Shown piece by piece: positions 35,715 through 48,083 of a stretch of 64,000 nucleotides of DNA. The stretch is from Stichopus chloronotus (Eukaryota; Echinodermata; Holothuroidea; Aspidochirotida; Stichopodidae), in contig CM037842.1 of NCBI GenBank assembly GCA_021234535.1, positions 27,930,189 to 27,994,188 of the forward strand, given 5' to 3'. The notes under the pieces are model-generated. The model searched no databases, was not told where the DNA came from, and saw only the letters and a program-made list of their open reading frames with translations. Position numbers and translations under genes: made by a program. The stretch's first letter is position 1; the number at the start of each line of letters is the position of its first letter.

Positions 35715-36330
35715 ACATTGAGATTCCTTGCCAGCATTTATGAAAAACAACAGAGAACGATACATACCAATTTTTAAGCTCAAACACCTTACTCTTTGTG
35801 GGATACATGTGTCTGTAGACTGTAGTTTACAAACTATAATCTCTACTGAAGTCAAAATGACTTTTGACCGCCATAAGACATCCCAGACCTCAACTGGTTT
35901 GGTTATTAACGAACACCTCACTTACCTATCTTAGCACAGAAAATGCACTGCCATGTCCGGTACCAAGAGTACTGCACCTCCTTCCCATGAATGTTACTAC
36001 TGTAGCACTCTTTGCACAGAAGATGTGAGTGCATTTGTTGTGATGAAACAGGTAAGTGATGAGTGGAGTAAATATGACAGAGCTCATCTGCTCATCAAAG
36101 TCTGCCAATGTTGACAACTTAAAGATCCGGCAACATTCAGTTGTAGAGTACCTTAATTGGTTTTCATACTTAAAGCTCTAGTGACCTCAAATGACCTTTG
36201 ATCTCCATCGAAAACAACAGGGGTCGTCTACTTACAAAGGACAACCTGCAAGTCAAGTTTGCATCTCCAGGAACTTTCCCTTACTGAGGTACCATATCTA
36301 CAAGGTTTTCAAACTATGACCTCTGAACTG
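35715..36330 (+). mobile_element. HINE-like element, diverged copy
   Basis: GAGATTCCTTGCCAGCATTTATG, then GCTCAAACACCTTACTCTTTGTGGG and ATAATCTCTACTGAAGTC match the element at 61,587. A DR-core unit with TGACCTTTGATCTCCA follows at about 36,182. The right end is not seen. Confidence 0.6.
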
Positions 36331-37648
36331 GTAGGCACCAGGCTCATTAATTCTACCATCACTTTCGTGCTTCATTGCACTCATACATATGCATTATGCA
36401 GGGTGCATAATAGGCACTGATCGTGTACTATGGGGGTGGGATTGGCCGTCGATCCACAATGCAAGGATTCCCTTATGTTGGACTGTTGAGTGTGTAAGAG
36501 GATAAGAATTGTGGTTAGCCTCCAGGCTACGAAATCTGAGACCCGCAAAAATATTCATGAGAAGAATGCCATCATTTTCATCTCAATTCAAGTGGTTTAA
36601 GTGTACCTATATGCATGCGCATACCTCTAAGATAATGGAACACCTTGCCCTTGTAGCGTTTGGATATTTTTGGTTTTCTTTTTTTTCTGTAATTGCTTCA
36701 TTGGTATGATAGACATGTAGATTGTCATCATAGCCTGTACTTATTACATGGAATGAAAGGATGGTAACAATCCATTTTGAGGAGCCATTCCCTGCTGGCA
36801 TGGTTTTCATATACCAATCAGATTTGGTGATGGATTCCATTCGACTTAAAGCAATGGCATGATTAGTTTATTCTTTATCCACAAGTCTCAATTTTATAAC
36901 ATGCACTTACTTTGATGCCAGAGAAATTACACGAGTGCGTGATTGGTCAAGAACCGTAGTGGAGCAGTTTGCATGTGTTCATGATCAGCTTACTGTATGA
37001 TATGTTTTTCCCTCCTTTTCAGGGTATGCCTTGATATTTGCAGAGTAACTTACGCAGTATGAATTTCACCTTTTTGTGTATACATAATTTACCGAGGCTG
37101 CCTTTGTTGTAGATCAGTGGAGTAATAAACCAGTGCTATGCTTGGAGGTATCATGTGGTCTCTGGCAGTACCATGGAACCCTCTTTCCACGTTCCCCTTG
37201 GACACATCTCTCTTCAGAAACAATAAATAAGCCTTGGCAATGTTCCCCGTGAATTTGCTCTTCACAGCCGCATTTAGATGATTACTTACGACCTGTACTG
37301 TAAGGCTATGCTCCTCTGTGAAACGTGGTGAGTTTGATGTTCACAACACAAATGTTGTCAACTTTATGAAATGATCTTCATTACCATTACTGCAAGGTGT
37401 AGACATTATTACAGTGCTATGAATGTCTAGTTGAACTAAAGAATTACTGTCATATATGTTGTTATGCATAATAACATACCAGTGCTGCCCTCTGGGATCA
37501 ATGGAGCAGGAGTCTATTTAAAAATAGTTATTTAAACAAAAAAGAGTAAAACTACTAGAGAAGCAATGCAGCTATACGTTATACGAGGGAAGTAACTACT
37601 TTGCACTCATGTTGAAAAATAGGAAATAATTTCAGGATTTCTTCCTAC
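36331..37648. other. Intron, no features recognised
   Basis: Mostly single-copy. No paired splice sites with an open frame were found on either strand. Confidence 0.4.
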
Positions 37649-37836
37649 CTTAGTGATGCTTGTACTCTGTTCCTGTTGGATCTTAATTCTCTTCTCTCCT
37701 GTACGTACACCGGTTGATGATTTAGCTGGTTTCTTGTTTCCTTGCTTGGCAGGATGTTTCCCCTTCCCAGAGGAATCTTTCATCTTTCTTGCCTGTGAAG
37801 CTGTCCCTGAGGTGCTGGGTACTGTTTGTGATGAAT
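37649..37836 (-). CDS. Exon H: basic, Ser/Lys-rich linker exon
   Basis: Acceptor GTTTTCGTCAG, donor ACTAAG|GTAGGA. 188 nt; phase 1 in, phase 0 out, consistent with exons G and I. About 62 residues of low complexity, rich in Ser, Thr, Lys and Gln (for example KGKHPAKQGNKKPAK and TGEKRIKIQ). This looks like a disordered spacer; the basic clusters could act as a nuclear localisation signal, but that is only inferred. No domain. Confidence 0.72.
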
Positions 37837-40354
37837 CTGACGAAAACATAAAATTGATAAAAAAATAATAGCATGTATTAAGTCTTCGCCAGCCAACTTC
37901 CACAAAAAAAAAGTTATCAGATATTGAAGTTGAGCCCCCAGAATATCAGCATTCTGCTCTTCATACATACAACACAGTGTAGAAATCTTTAAGCTGAATA
38001 AGTATTGAATTTAGGGTTGTTTAACTTATAAGTTATAGTCAGGAACCAAAGTTGAATTTTCTCTGGGGATAGTTCATACGAAGTTCTCAAACATACCAAA
38101 GTATCAAATTTAAAATCACCTGGTGAAGTCACCATTTTGGCTCCAATGTTAAGTAGCGAACATATGGATTTCTGATTCATGATTCAAAGCAACCTACACA
38201 TGGCCACAATACCATGAAAATGTAACCACTCCAGCATAATCACATTTTTGTCAGAACTTCACCCAAAATGGCCCAGCCAAAAACACAACAAAAATTGGAT
38301 TTTTGAACCTCAAGATCCTCCCACGTGAATGTTCTATCATCAATCTGACCTTATTTTTGAAAACTACAGCCAAAAGTCTACAGCCTAGAGAGTGAGTTTA
38401 AGCCTTTTGCTAGCTTCTTCAAACAGTTAGCAACCTTCAAAGTTGCCCCATTCACCGATCATCGACATTCACAATACTACAAAAGTGACTATGGCACCGC
38501 AACTTTAAATGGCCAAAACTCGACGACAATCAAATTTTGATCACATACTGCTACAAATGAACCCCAAAATTAGCCAAATCCACAAGGCCACCAGCCAAGC
38601 CATTTGTTGATTTCATATGGAAAACCCATTACTAACCAAACTGTTACATCATGACAAACCTGGGAAAGGCTTAACATGCCAATTGTATCATTTTTCTGAT
38701 TACGGAGTATTTGCTAATGTTACTAGGTAATTTCCTTGCAAAATGATAATGTTGAAGAGATATTTTTCGTATCTTTATTCTCTCTTGCCCTCAACTGTCA
38801 GGTGGACCATGGTAGGCCATCCATCTATCAGAAAAATGCCCTTGTGTCTGATAACGCAGTAACTAGTTGTTTTTTCTTAAATTTGTAAGAGTTGCTGCTT
38901 TTAACTAAAAAAAAAATATGTCTTTGGATTGAAAGGTTAAAGGGCAGTTTCCTCTTAGAATAATGTGAGCAGTCATACACAGGGGTTGAGATCCATAAAT
39001 TTCATTACACTTAAGTTCCAATATAATAACAATAATGGCAATGATGATTAAAAAATGTGTATCTGCATCTATCGAGAAAGACACCAAGGGGGCATCAATA
39101 TGAGATATCAGTTGCATAACTTTACTTGTTACTGACCTGGTGTAGATACTTTCGGTTAATAAATCATATCAACTTCTATATAAATATATCACAGCATAAG
39201 ACATCCAAGCCCAAATACATTAAGTGACCGACACTCAGCTTCCCTTTTCAGTGTTGGCTACAGGAATACTGTTCACAGGGAACATTCACTCCTTTACTAG
39301 CACAACATTGGAAGGGTTGAGGGTTTCATGTTATCCTCTGAACAAAGATTCAGGATAATCATCACAAAGTATGGTAAATTGTCCCTTCCGTTTTGCCCAA
39401 GACTGCAGTGTAGGTACAGTTAGATGTAGGCCTATGTATGCTTGGGATTGTCCCTGTGTTATGGTTGTGTTAACCTCAACTGAATCCTAAGTTGGCAGAC
39501 AGAAATTGACCAAAAGTTTATGTACTCCTTCATTTTATAACAACTTATGCAACAAACATGTATACAGATGACAAAAGCAAGAGTAAGTACATGTAGGTGG
39601 GATGTGCTCCATAGAGCCAGGATGGTTTAAAAGAGTAGCGTACTCCCTGTAACAAGTAGATATTACATAAAAGATAATTATGTACAAAAGCAAATGCACA
39701 GAAACAAGACAAAACAAGAATGTTATGTATCTACATGGGAGTATCGTGAGTCGATCCCTAAATGAATGTTGGGACCGTACAATAGTCAAACATTTACTAA
39801 ATAAATGTTTCCAGTAATAATTGATTAGGTGTCTCTCTTTTTGTACCACATGTTTAGTGATGTCTAGATTGAGTGATGCAAATGAACTAATTTGTTACGT
39901 GACGGTTGCAATGCACAATGAAGTGTCTATGAAGTAATTTTGAGACAACTACCAACAAAAGCAGAGAAAAACAATTAATAATCACAATTGAGAATAATGT
40001 TTATAAACAAAAGGAATGTTGTCTTTTCTTTCTAAAACTGTACAATACAAGCCTCATCAAAAGACATTTTACTCACAATTTTTGCAGACTAGACCTGACC
40101 CACCTGAGATTTAACAATCCCTTTCACAGTCTCTAGTGGGCGCCATTAGATACAGAGACCTGAATGAGTACAGTACCATTGCATCCTATAGAGGTACAAA
40201 CACCAGTAAAAGACCTCTTCGAGGAAAGTGCGGCAATTTTACACGAATTCAGACCAATCCCATGTTCCATGTAAACTGCCTCTCCAGATAAGCATCTGTC
40301 AAAACAGCATGTGCTACGAGCTGAAACTTTCTTTACTGATAACTGTATACTTAC
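37837..40354. other. Intron between exons G and H
   Basis: No exon or mobile element with defined ends recognised. Open frames at 37,989–38,180 and 39,535–39,849 lack domain features. Confidence 0.4.
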
Positions 40355-40397
40355 CAGAACTTTGTTCCAACTTGGATGTTGGTCTTCTGAACTGCAC
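40355..40397 (-). CDS. Exon G: short linker exon
   Basis: Acceptor AATCCAATCAG, consensus donor TTCTG|GTAAGT. 43 nt; phase 0 in, phase 1 out. Encodes VQFRRPTSKLEQSS. It continues the frame of exon F and hands on to exon H. No function recognised. Confidence 0.68.
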
Positions 40398-40843
40398 CTG
40401 ATTGGATTAAATCAGAGATGAACCAATGAAATTAAGTCTAAAGAACATTCAAATAAAACATCAGCAGTGAGAGGGGACAAAAAGCTGCAAAACTACAGTG
40501 GAAATTAATTCCAAGATGTAATAACACATGTTACAATTATCACAGTTATTTGTGACTCATAAAACTTGAAAAGATTAAAAGCTACTGTAACTTTTATTTG
40601 GTTATGTTTTCTTCTTGACTATAATAACCGCACTACTATATCAGGGACAGTCCATACTAAGAAATTTTCAATTATGCAATAAGTGACTCACTTCAGTTTA
40701 TACATTAAAACAGTAAACAGCATCCAAGCTTGGTAGAAAACCTGCTTCTGATCTTGTAAAGTGTGCATCATAGAAAACATATTCTGCCAATAGGTAATAC
40801 TAACAAGGCAATTAAACAGACATCAATTACAAACAACTCATAC

Positions 40844-40905
40844 CTCCCATTTTCCAGTTTTCTTGTCAAGTGTGTTTACTAGTCTTTCTCCAATGATCCA
40901 CTCAA
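40844..40905 (-). CDS. Exon F: short linker exon
   Basis: Acceptor CAATAATAG, donor GGGAG|GTATGA. 62 nt; entry phase 1 fits exon E and exit phase is 0. It encodes about 20 residues (EWIIGERLVNTLDKKTGKWE). No domain recognised. The acceptor has a weak pyrimidine tract; the fit of phase and open frame is the main support. Confidence 0.7.
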
Positions 40906-42594
40906 CTATTATTGATAGAGGAAGAAAAACAAAACAGCATTAACACACACATTGTACCTTAATAAACTAAAATGTAATATGTTCAAGTTTGGACCCAGAC
41001 TTGATTAGTATATAATTCCCAAACTTGACATTTTGGTCAATAAATGTTTGCAACATTTCCATATTTACTACATAAATATAGAGTAATCATCCATTACCGA
41101 TACTTTGTCACTCAAATAAGATCAGAAATTCCACAAAATTGTAAACACACTAACAACAAACTTTGCTCCAGTAGATTTAATTTGAAAGCACTATGTAACA
41201 ACCTACTTGGAGCACATAACAAACCTCGTCACATATCTGCTCAACTCTGCTAACAAACACTGAGGCAACAATACTACAGCCTGAGAAAACCAGAGTTAAT
41301 TCTTAATAGCAGTTTAGCTGCCATTTAAGTTAATTGCAAGGATGAAATTAGATCAGGAAGGTGAGAAAAGGGAACATGCTAGGTTTTACTGTGAAGATAA
41401 TCAGATCTCTGACTTTGCTATAATGACAGTTACGAGTTGGATTTATAGTACAAAATGACACAAGTACACTTGAACTCAAGCATCACAGAGTTTATTGAGT
41501 TCAATACAATCAGGAGAGTAAATACTCTGTCTTGATATATGTCTTGATATATTCAGCACATTTTGTCCTCTTTTCACATTTATTTTAGTACAGATCTAAA
41601 GTGTAAAATATTTATTCAGTTAACACAAGGGTGAACTTGAAAAGAGTCATTACAACATTCAAGTTGTTGTTGTGAAAGCAGAGTATGCACCACATCCATT
41701 TAGGGAAGTAGGGGTCAATTACGTATGTTGTCCCAGCAACTATGAACCCTGGCATGTGGATGCAGGCTTATATTGATTTTGGTTATCTCGTAACCTTCTC
41801 ATCTCAAACAGACTTACAAACTGTGTGCTCATGCACTTAATTACTAGTAATGAAGGTGCAACATGTGACAAAGCATTATCTCTCTTGGCTATTAAAAACA
41901 ACCAGTTAAAAGTGGATAGTTAAAGAGGGTATAGCTGCATTCTTTGAACAAGTTGGATGGTAACTCAGTAGTATTCTTAAATGATAAGGCATATCCAATG
42001 TAAAAAGTAAGAAAAAGGCCAAGAATGAATTATTCAATGACTTCAGAGACAAAACATCTTTGTTTGAATCGAAGTTCTTGCCTCATGAAAGTAAGTGTTG
42101 TCACATTTTCCTCACTACCGAATTAAAATGTCCTTTGAGTTTATTTTGTAGAGATCTTTTAACCCATTACACAAAAGTGTGTGCTAAATATCTTCTACAA
42201 CTGTGCCCTAACCTACCATGTTGTTTAGAAAGCTTGCAAATGCAACTTGATAATATTAAATGAACTTTGATCTGTAATCTGAGAAATATGGTGAGGTTGT
42301 GAATTTCCATGAAATCACAGTTTTACTTTCTCAAAGTTTAAAAAATAAATAGATAGATATTACCTTTGAGAGTCTAGTATTTTCTCTTCACAAAGGAGCA
42401 TATATCCCCCATATATATCCCCTATAAACCAACCTTTATCATTTTAATTCTCTTCTGCATTAATGTGACATTTTACCTCACCCAACAAACACAATAGAGT
42501 CCTAGAGTCTGTAAGTTCACTCCATGTCTGAAGCAAAAACCATGATCAACAACAAACACATCAATGAACATTGCTTGGGCAGCAGCCAGCTCAC
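40906..42594. other. Intron between exons E and F
   Basis: AT-rich, no repeat family or exon recognised. Plus-strand open frames at 41,044 and 42,060 look accidental. Confidence 0.4.
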
Positions 42595-42668
42595 CTATGA
42601 GGTTTTTCTTCATAGAAGATAGATCTTTCTTGTCTGCAAACCTAGGCGGTGGGCTTGGAAAGATGTAC
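42595..42668 (-). CDS. Exon E: short linker exon
   Basis: Acceptor TTTGTTTACAG, donor CATAG|GTGAGC. 74 nt; takes one base to complete a CAG codon from exon D and leaves in phase 1. It encodes about 25 residues beginning QYIFPSPPPRFADKKDL. The proline run suggests a linker. No domain recognised. The call rests on paired splice sites and unbroken phase with both neighbours. Confidence 0.7.
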
Positions 42669-43624
42669 CTGTAAACAAAACAAAGCAGATGAGGTCATCA
42701 TAAACATCTCAAAAGAAAATAGTGCATGTTACAGAAATTTTGAGTGACAAATCTGAAATAAGCATAACCTCTCAACCCATAGCTCAGCCTGCAAATTGAG
42801 GACAGGAATTTAATTTGCCTCTTGGTAAAATTGAGTATACTTGAGGAAAGGTAGCACCACTGGGTCACAAGTCTGGCATGGGAAACCTAATTTTTTTCAA
42901 AAGAGTGTTTATTAGAGTAGTGCAAACTTTTGACAGTATACAGTATCACATTGGTGTCAATTACACAAGAACAGGGATTGTCAATAGTTGAATTCATTCT
43001 TCTAAATTACGATTATGATAACATAAACAGTAAACACTAAATCTATGCAATTGGGCTATCACTAAAATTGATTGATACAGTAGGTCTTCAGCAAGCTCAA
43101 CTCACCTTAACCAAAATACATTTGAGAAGAGGCAGACTATTTAGGCAAGTCCTTTGTTTTTCTCAAAGAATCCAAACCTTACTTTTCCCTCTAATATTGC
43201 TTCCTAACTCCAAAACTTGTGAAAATGGAACCAAATTTTCCTATTAATTATTCTGTTTGTATTATCTTTTTTTGTGAATTGTGTATTGTATATCTGTGTA
43301 TAATTTGTATATATGTAAAAAGGAATCAAACTCAGTCAAGTATGTAATCTCTGGTGTGTAACAGTATGTACTGGGTACACTTATGTTGCATATAATTCAT
43401 TTATCTATCTTCCCTTTAAAGTGGAATTCCAGTCAAGGAACATGTCTTCTGGAATATTTAAGCCACCTCAAACTATTTTCATTCACATCTGTGACATTTT
43501 TCAATGAACTTTTCATAGGCAAAATGATATGTTCAAACTTCGGGCCCAACAGAGTTTCTAACACTATGCATGTACACGAAGGGTGCGGCCATTATGATGT
43601 AATTGACCATGATCTCTGTGGCTT

Positions 43625-43945
43625 GTGACGTAGTGGACGACCAGCGATTATTGACATGATTAACCTACATAATTAGTAATTAGACAAACTGTGTATTCAA
43701 TGTGGCTATCACAAGATAAAATTGAGATATAACACATAAGAAGAGGAATTTCCTGTCAAAAGGCCACATTACACAGCTTAGGGCATAGCGAACATTACCC
43801 TGAAGATAAGGAAAACGTAAACTTTATTTAGTATGGAGTAAACCTTTTGAAAGACAAGGGAATAATCCATCCAATTACTAATTATGCGGGACAATCATGT
43901 TGGTTGTCGTAGATTACAGCTGATCGTCGACTAAAATCTGTGTGT
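43625..43945. mobile_element. Imperfect inverted-repeat (MITE-like) segment
   Basis: 43,630–43,684 (GTGGACGACCAGCG…ACATGATT…CATAATTAGTAATT) and 43,873–43,940 are imperfect reverse complements (ATTACTAATTATG…AATCATGT…GATCGTCGAC), with about 190 bp between. The outer limits and target duplication are unclear. Confidence 0.5.
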
Positions 43946-44672
43946 CTATTATCCATTTAAGGATCTCTAACATTTACTTCTTCCACCTTGTACCAGTTTA
44001 AGTTACATTCACTCTGTATGACAGTGGAAATGGTGAACCAGACCTGACTTAAAATAGAAAAAAGTTGATTGATAGGAGTTACCATATATTAATCAACATG
44101 TAGCTAGCTCCCACCTGATCTTTATATCTCATAACAGCAATTGTTCTACTTTTGAGGTTTTCCCCTCACTGTGTTGGGTAACTTCATTAAAGGTTTAATG
44201 TTAGTACCTCTAACATTAGTTACAATTTAAATTTCCTAAACTACAGTAGCTGATTTCATGATTTCACATTCTGTATTCATATGAGGATTAATGATTCTCT
44301 CCCTAAAAATACAGTCACAATGCAGACAAATACTTACACATAGGAAATTAGAAATTGTCTCCCAACGACGCTGAATAATAGATGGGGCTAGATGTCATTT
44401 CATGACCAGTCAGATGAGTTATGCAATTTGGGGACTTGTTACCTGCTAAGGCATGATCAAGTATATTCATGTTCAATGCATGAGACTTTCACATCTGTCT
44501 AGTACACACCCTTCAAAGGGTGCTAGAGTCCTGAAGGTAAACATTCAAATTTAAATATCTCTGCTTTGAAAATACCTTCAATGTTGGTAGCATGTCCTCA
44601 TTCTGATGAGTGCATAACATTGCTTTTAATAGACTTGGTGCAGATGCTAATGAAGTAACTCTGAGTGCTTAC

Positions 44673-44875
44673 TGTGCTTCCTTCAGTAACTTAAACTTGA
44701 AGATGAATCTGACTAAATCTTTATAGTCTTCCTCTTTCATCTGCTGGTCCCAGCGAGATACCTCAACTGATTTAACAGTGGGGAGACACTGTAAATGTAT
44801 GCCACTGTTAAAGGTTAGTTCCATCTCTGTTGCCATAACAACCACATCAATCAGTTTCAGAGTTCCTATTCGGAT
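44673..44875 (-). CDS. Exon D: linker/LRR-like exon after NACHT
   Basis: Acceptor TTTTACTGCAG before 44,875; strong donor GCACA|GTAAGC after 44,673. The 203-nt exon enters in phase 0, as the NACHT exon requires, and leaves in phase 2. It encodes about 68 residues including LKLIDVVVMATEMELTF, LQCLPTVKSVEV and KEEDYKDLVRFIFKFKLLKEA. The alternation of hydrophobic strands and a helix could be a degenerate leucine-rich-like unit; I do not recognise it firmly. The frame would stop at TAA two bases beyond the exon end, so the protein could end here if the donor were not used. Confidence 0.75.
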
Positions 44876-44989
44876 CTGCAGTAAAAGTACATAATCAATT
44901 AGCTTAAAGTCAATCCTTTATTTCAGCCTTCATGGCAAACTGTCTTTGACACATTAAGACTGCCAATTACATACAACTCAGATTACTTG

Positions 44990-45342
44990 TTAAAGGGAAA
45001 TAGGGCGTTTAGAATACACCAACATGACATACAAAAGAAATAGCTTTAGTCATTGTTAAACCATTCAGTCTCATCAATAAACACCTGCCAAAGCTTCATC
45101 TCCTCAATGCATTATGCATGTGATGAGTAACGGAAGATGCATCATTTGAATTTTGAAAAGTTTGGGTGAACAAATTGGTGTTGAGCAACAAATATCTGAG
45201 TTTCTATCTATGAGAAACTTATTTCTTGAAAAGAAGGCTACTGTCCTTCCTTTTTTTGAACAATCTATCATTCTGCATCCACAAACATTGGTTTTAATAA
45301 TATGGATGTTTTCTGTAAAACAAACGCCCTATTTCCCTTTAA
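44990..45342. mobile_element. TTAA MITE, copy 1 (353 bp)
   Basis: TTAAAGGGAAATAGGGCG at the left and its exact reverse complement at the right, with TTAA at both limits (44,990–44,993; 45,339–45,342). A second copy lies in opposite orientation at 53,833. TTAA targeting fits piggyBac or Kolobok superfamilies. It sits in the intron between exons C and D. The open frame through it (45,153–45,440) is accidental. Confidence 0.92.
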
Positions 45343-45825
45343 GTTCTTGGAATCACTTATTAAATGACAGAAGGACACAAACCCTGAACTTGGAAAACAT
45401 TCTAAATCAGTGCATTTCAAGATATCCCTGCAATGTGTGACCTGGACTATGTGACAGGAATCATGAAGTGTAGTGAACAGTAACATATGACAAGTTAGAT
45501 CTCATCTCTTTCCAATGTACACAAAAAGGGAAAACACAAATATTTACATTTTCATCTCAAGACATTGCTTTTGTCAGTAGATTCTTCCTTTCATGCTTGA
45601 GTGCTTTAGTTGACAGTTGTAGGTTAAAAGGTAAGGTAAAAATGAAAACACTTGTATAATTGCTGAAGTAGCTCTTACTGAGACAGAAAAATTAATTATC
45701 AATTCATAGAAAAGATTATCAGATAGAAAAGGAAAAGTTCTAAAATTTTGAAAATGAAGCACTGAATAGTCTCTATTTTATGAAGTACACATTAATTATA
45801 TGTGGTTATGTTTACGACATTGTAC

Positions 45826-48083
45826 CTTTGAATTAGATGCATAGGTGAGCATTGAGACCTTGGACTGTTGCAGTAGTCTGCTATCTTCACCCTGGATGGT
45901 CACAATATTTTTACAGACCTGCCTCACAGCATTGTCCATTCTCTTATCTCTGGTAGAAGAATCAACTTCAGCAAAACAAAGGAAAATACAGTTGAGTATG
46001 TATTCTGGAACAGCTCCATCTTCTTGTTTGTAAACACTATAAAGATGTTTCATGATGAGATGGCAACTGTCAGGACAGAGATAGCTTGTAAATCGTAGAA
46101 CATAATGTAGATCAGCAGGGTTGATGAGGGGAAGGTGTCTGTTCAGAAACACTCTGTGGCGACGTTTCCCTTTTGACTGTATGAGCATGGAGGAGAAGTG
46201 AATAGCTGCAAACCATTCTTGGATGACTTTATGTAGAAACTTAACTTGCAAGGACACATCATGAAGTTGTGAGGTACTAGCCACTTTATCATGTACCTTC
46301 GAAGATGTTTTTCTTGGAACACTGGCAGGTTGCAAAAGTTCTCTTTCAATGCCACTAACAGATGGCAAATCATGATGAACTGATTGCATAATAGAAATAT
46401 ATTGTTCTGTAAGTTCATCACCTGATATCAATACTTCATTGAAGTGTACATCTTCAAGGTCAGAAGAAGTCTCCTGCTCACCAGGTGGAATCAGGTACTG
46501 ATCTTCATCTGTGTCTCTTGTATCCACAAAGGCACTTGCTGAGACATTTTCTGTAGTGTTCTTTTCCTTTCTTTCTGGTTGCTCTTCCCCAACCATCAGA
46601 CCCTCTTCAACTACTGGTAGCTCTCCTCTAACCATTAGACCTTCGGAAATTTGTGGTAGCTCCAATCCAACCATTCTACTTTCTTCACCTGCTAGTAGTT
46701 CTCCACCAACCTGAAGACCCTCTTCACCCGCTAGTACCTCTCCTTCAGTCATTAGACCCTCATCACCTAGTGGTAGCAATCCACCAAGTGTTACATCTTC
46801 TTCACCTACTGGTAGCTCTCCTCTACCCATCAGACCCTCTTCAATTACTGGTAGCTCTCCTTTAACCATCAAACCTTCACCAACTGGTAACTCTCCTTCA
46901 ACCTTTGGATCCTCTTCAAGTACTGGTAAATCTCCAACCATATCACTCTCGTCTGCTACTGGTACCTCTCCTCTTACAGTTAAGCCCCCTCCACCCATTA
47001 GTGTCTCTCCCACCACCATTAGACCCTCTTCAACCACCAGTATTCCTGATTCCACCCACTCTTTCATATTAGAGACAGTTTGATCAAGGAAGCTTTTCTG
47101 CCAGAGTAACTGTTGATGTCCTTTGCATAGTCCATTGAATGCGACTTCAGATAATTCTACAGATTGCCTGTCACCCTGGTTTCCTTCTCTGTAGCTGGGA
47201 TCATGTTGAGAAAGCAAAGTATTGACCAATACTTGCATGAAAGCTCCTACCCTTTCTTGTTGGCCTGAACGTCCTAACTGTGCAAAATGTTCCACATTAT
47301 GGACAACAAAAACAAAGAGTAAGGGTGAACTGCAAAGATCTTGCAGAAAGGCAGAATTTTTGATGGTAGTTTTAACAGTCTCTTGCTTTTCCTGGATATC
47401 AGGAAAAATGTTAGCAATGTACAAGTCTCTTTCTTCCTCACCAAATTGTCCCAGTCTCAGCATTGGACATTCAGGGAGGTCACGTACAAAGTCTGAACGA
47501 GATGTCAAGACCACTGAACAGTTAGCAAGTTTCTCTTTCTTCATCACAGTCACAACCTCTGATAGTTTTCCATCTTTAGATTTGCTATTGTACTCCTCAT
47601 AGCCATCCAGGATTAAGTATGCCTTACTGGCTTGCTCCAGTAGACTTTGTATGTCATCAGCAGTCAGAGTATTATCACTGGGAATGTAAAACTTCTTGAT
47701 AGACTCAAATAGAGTCATATCTTCAACAAATCTCAGAGGTAAGAAAACAACCATGTCAGCTTCACTAATTTTGCCTACACTCCAATCATACGCTAATTGT
47801 GATGACAGCATTGTCTTACCGGACCCTGGATCTCCTTCTATGATGATTCGAGTCTCTGATTTCAGTCTGTCATGGGTAAAGATATCTCTGTACTGTAACT
47901 TACAGTCTCGGTCTATGTTTCCCACTTTCAGTTTTGACTTGGAGCCAGTAAGAATTAAACGGCAGGTAACAAACAGCTCCGATGACGTCCACTTACAGGA
48001 CTTCTTCCATGGGATTGGGGTCATTGTGTCATACCAGTTCTTGATCTTCCTTCTCAAACATTCAATAAAAACTGTTTGCTTTC
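45826..48083 (-). CDS. Exon C: NACHT NTPase domain with internal coding minisatellite
   Basis: A 2,258-nt exon bounded by acceptor TTTTTTCTCTTATAG and donor CAAAG|GTACAA; phase 1 in, phase 0 out. It encodes about 752 residues. Counting from the L of LRRKIK at 48,057: Walker A GDPGSGKT at 75–82, Walker B/Mg loop LILDGYEEY at 148–156, sensor-1 strand VVLTSRS at 182–188, and the FLHKVIQEWFAA motif at 607–618 typical of the helical part of NACHT proteins. NACHT domains bind and hydrolyse ATP/GTP and drive ligand-induced oligomerisation of NLR-type immune receptors, which act in the cytosol. Residues about 340–495 are a tandem array of acidic 12–14 residue units (consensus like EEGLMVRGELPV), followed by an acidic Ser-rich stretch. 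The array lies in the loop before FLHK, so the fold may be kept. No frameshift is seen in this exon. Confidence 0.93.
46573..47034 (-). repeat. Coding minisatellite, about 12 units of 36–42 bp
   Basis: Within exon C, a tandem repeat keeps the reading frame. Units are 12–14 codons long and diverged from one another; the best conserved core reads EEGLMVxGELPV. The array begins at VVEEGLM, which directly continues the host loop ESGILVVEEG, suggesting that it grew from that loop. Length differences between units are multiples of three bases. The product is strongly acidic and glycine-rich, probably disordered. Confidence 0.9.

Noticed and set aside
35592..35921. 109-codon minus-strand open frame
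   Set aside because: It reads through intron sequence of a HINE-like element into exon I; only its last 21 codons belong to the exon.
43383..43628. 81-codon plus-strand open frame
   Set aside because: Intronic on the other strand, runs into the imperfect inverted repeat; no features.
46511..46865. Plus-strand frames rich in Ser/Pro and Leu/Pro
   Set aside because: Antisense readings of the coding minisatellite.
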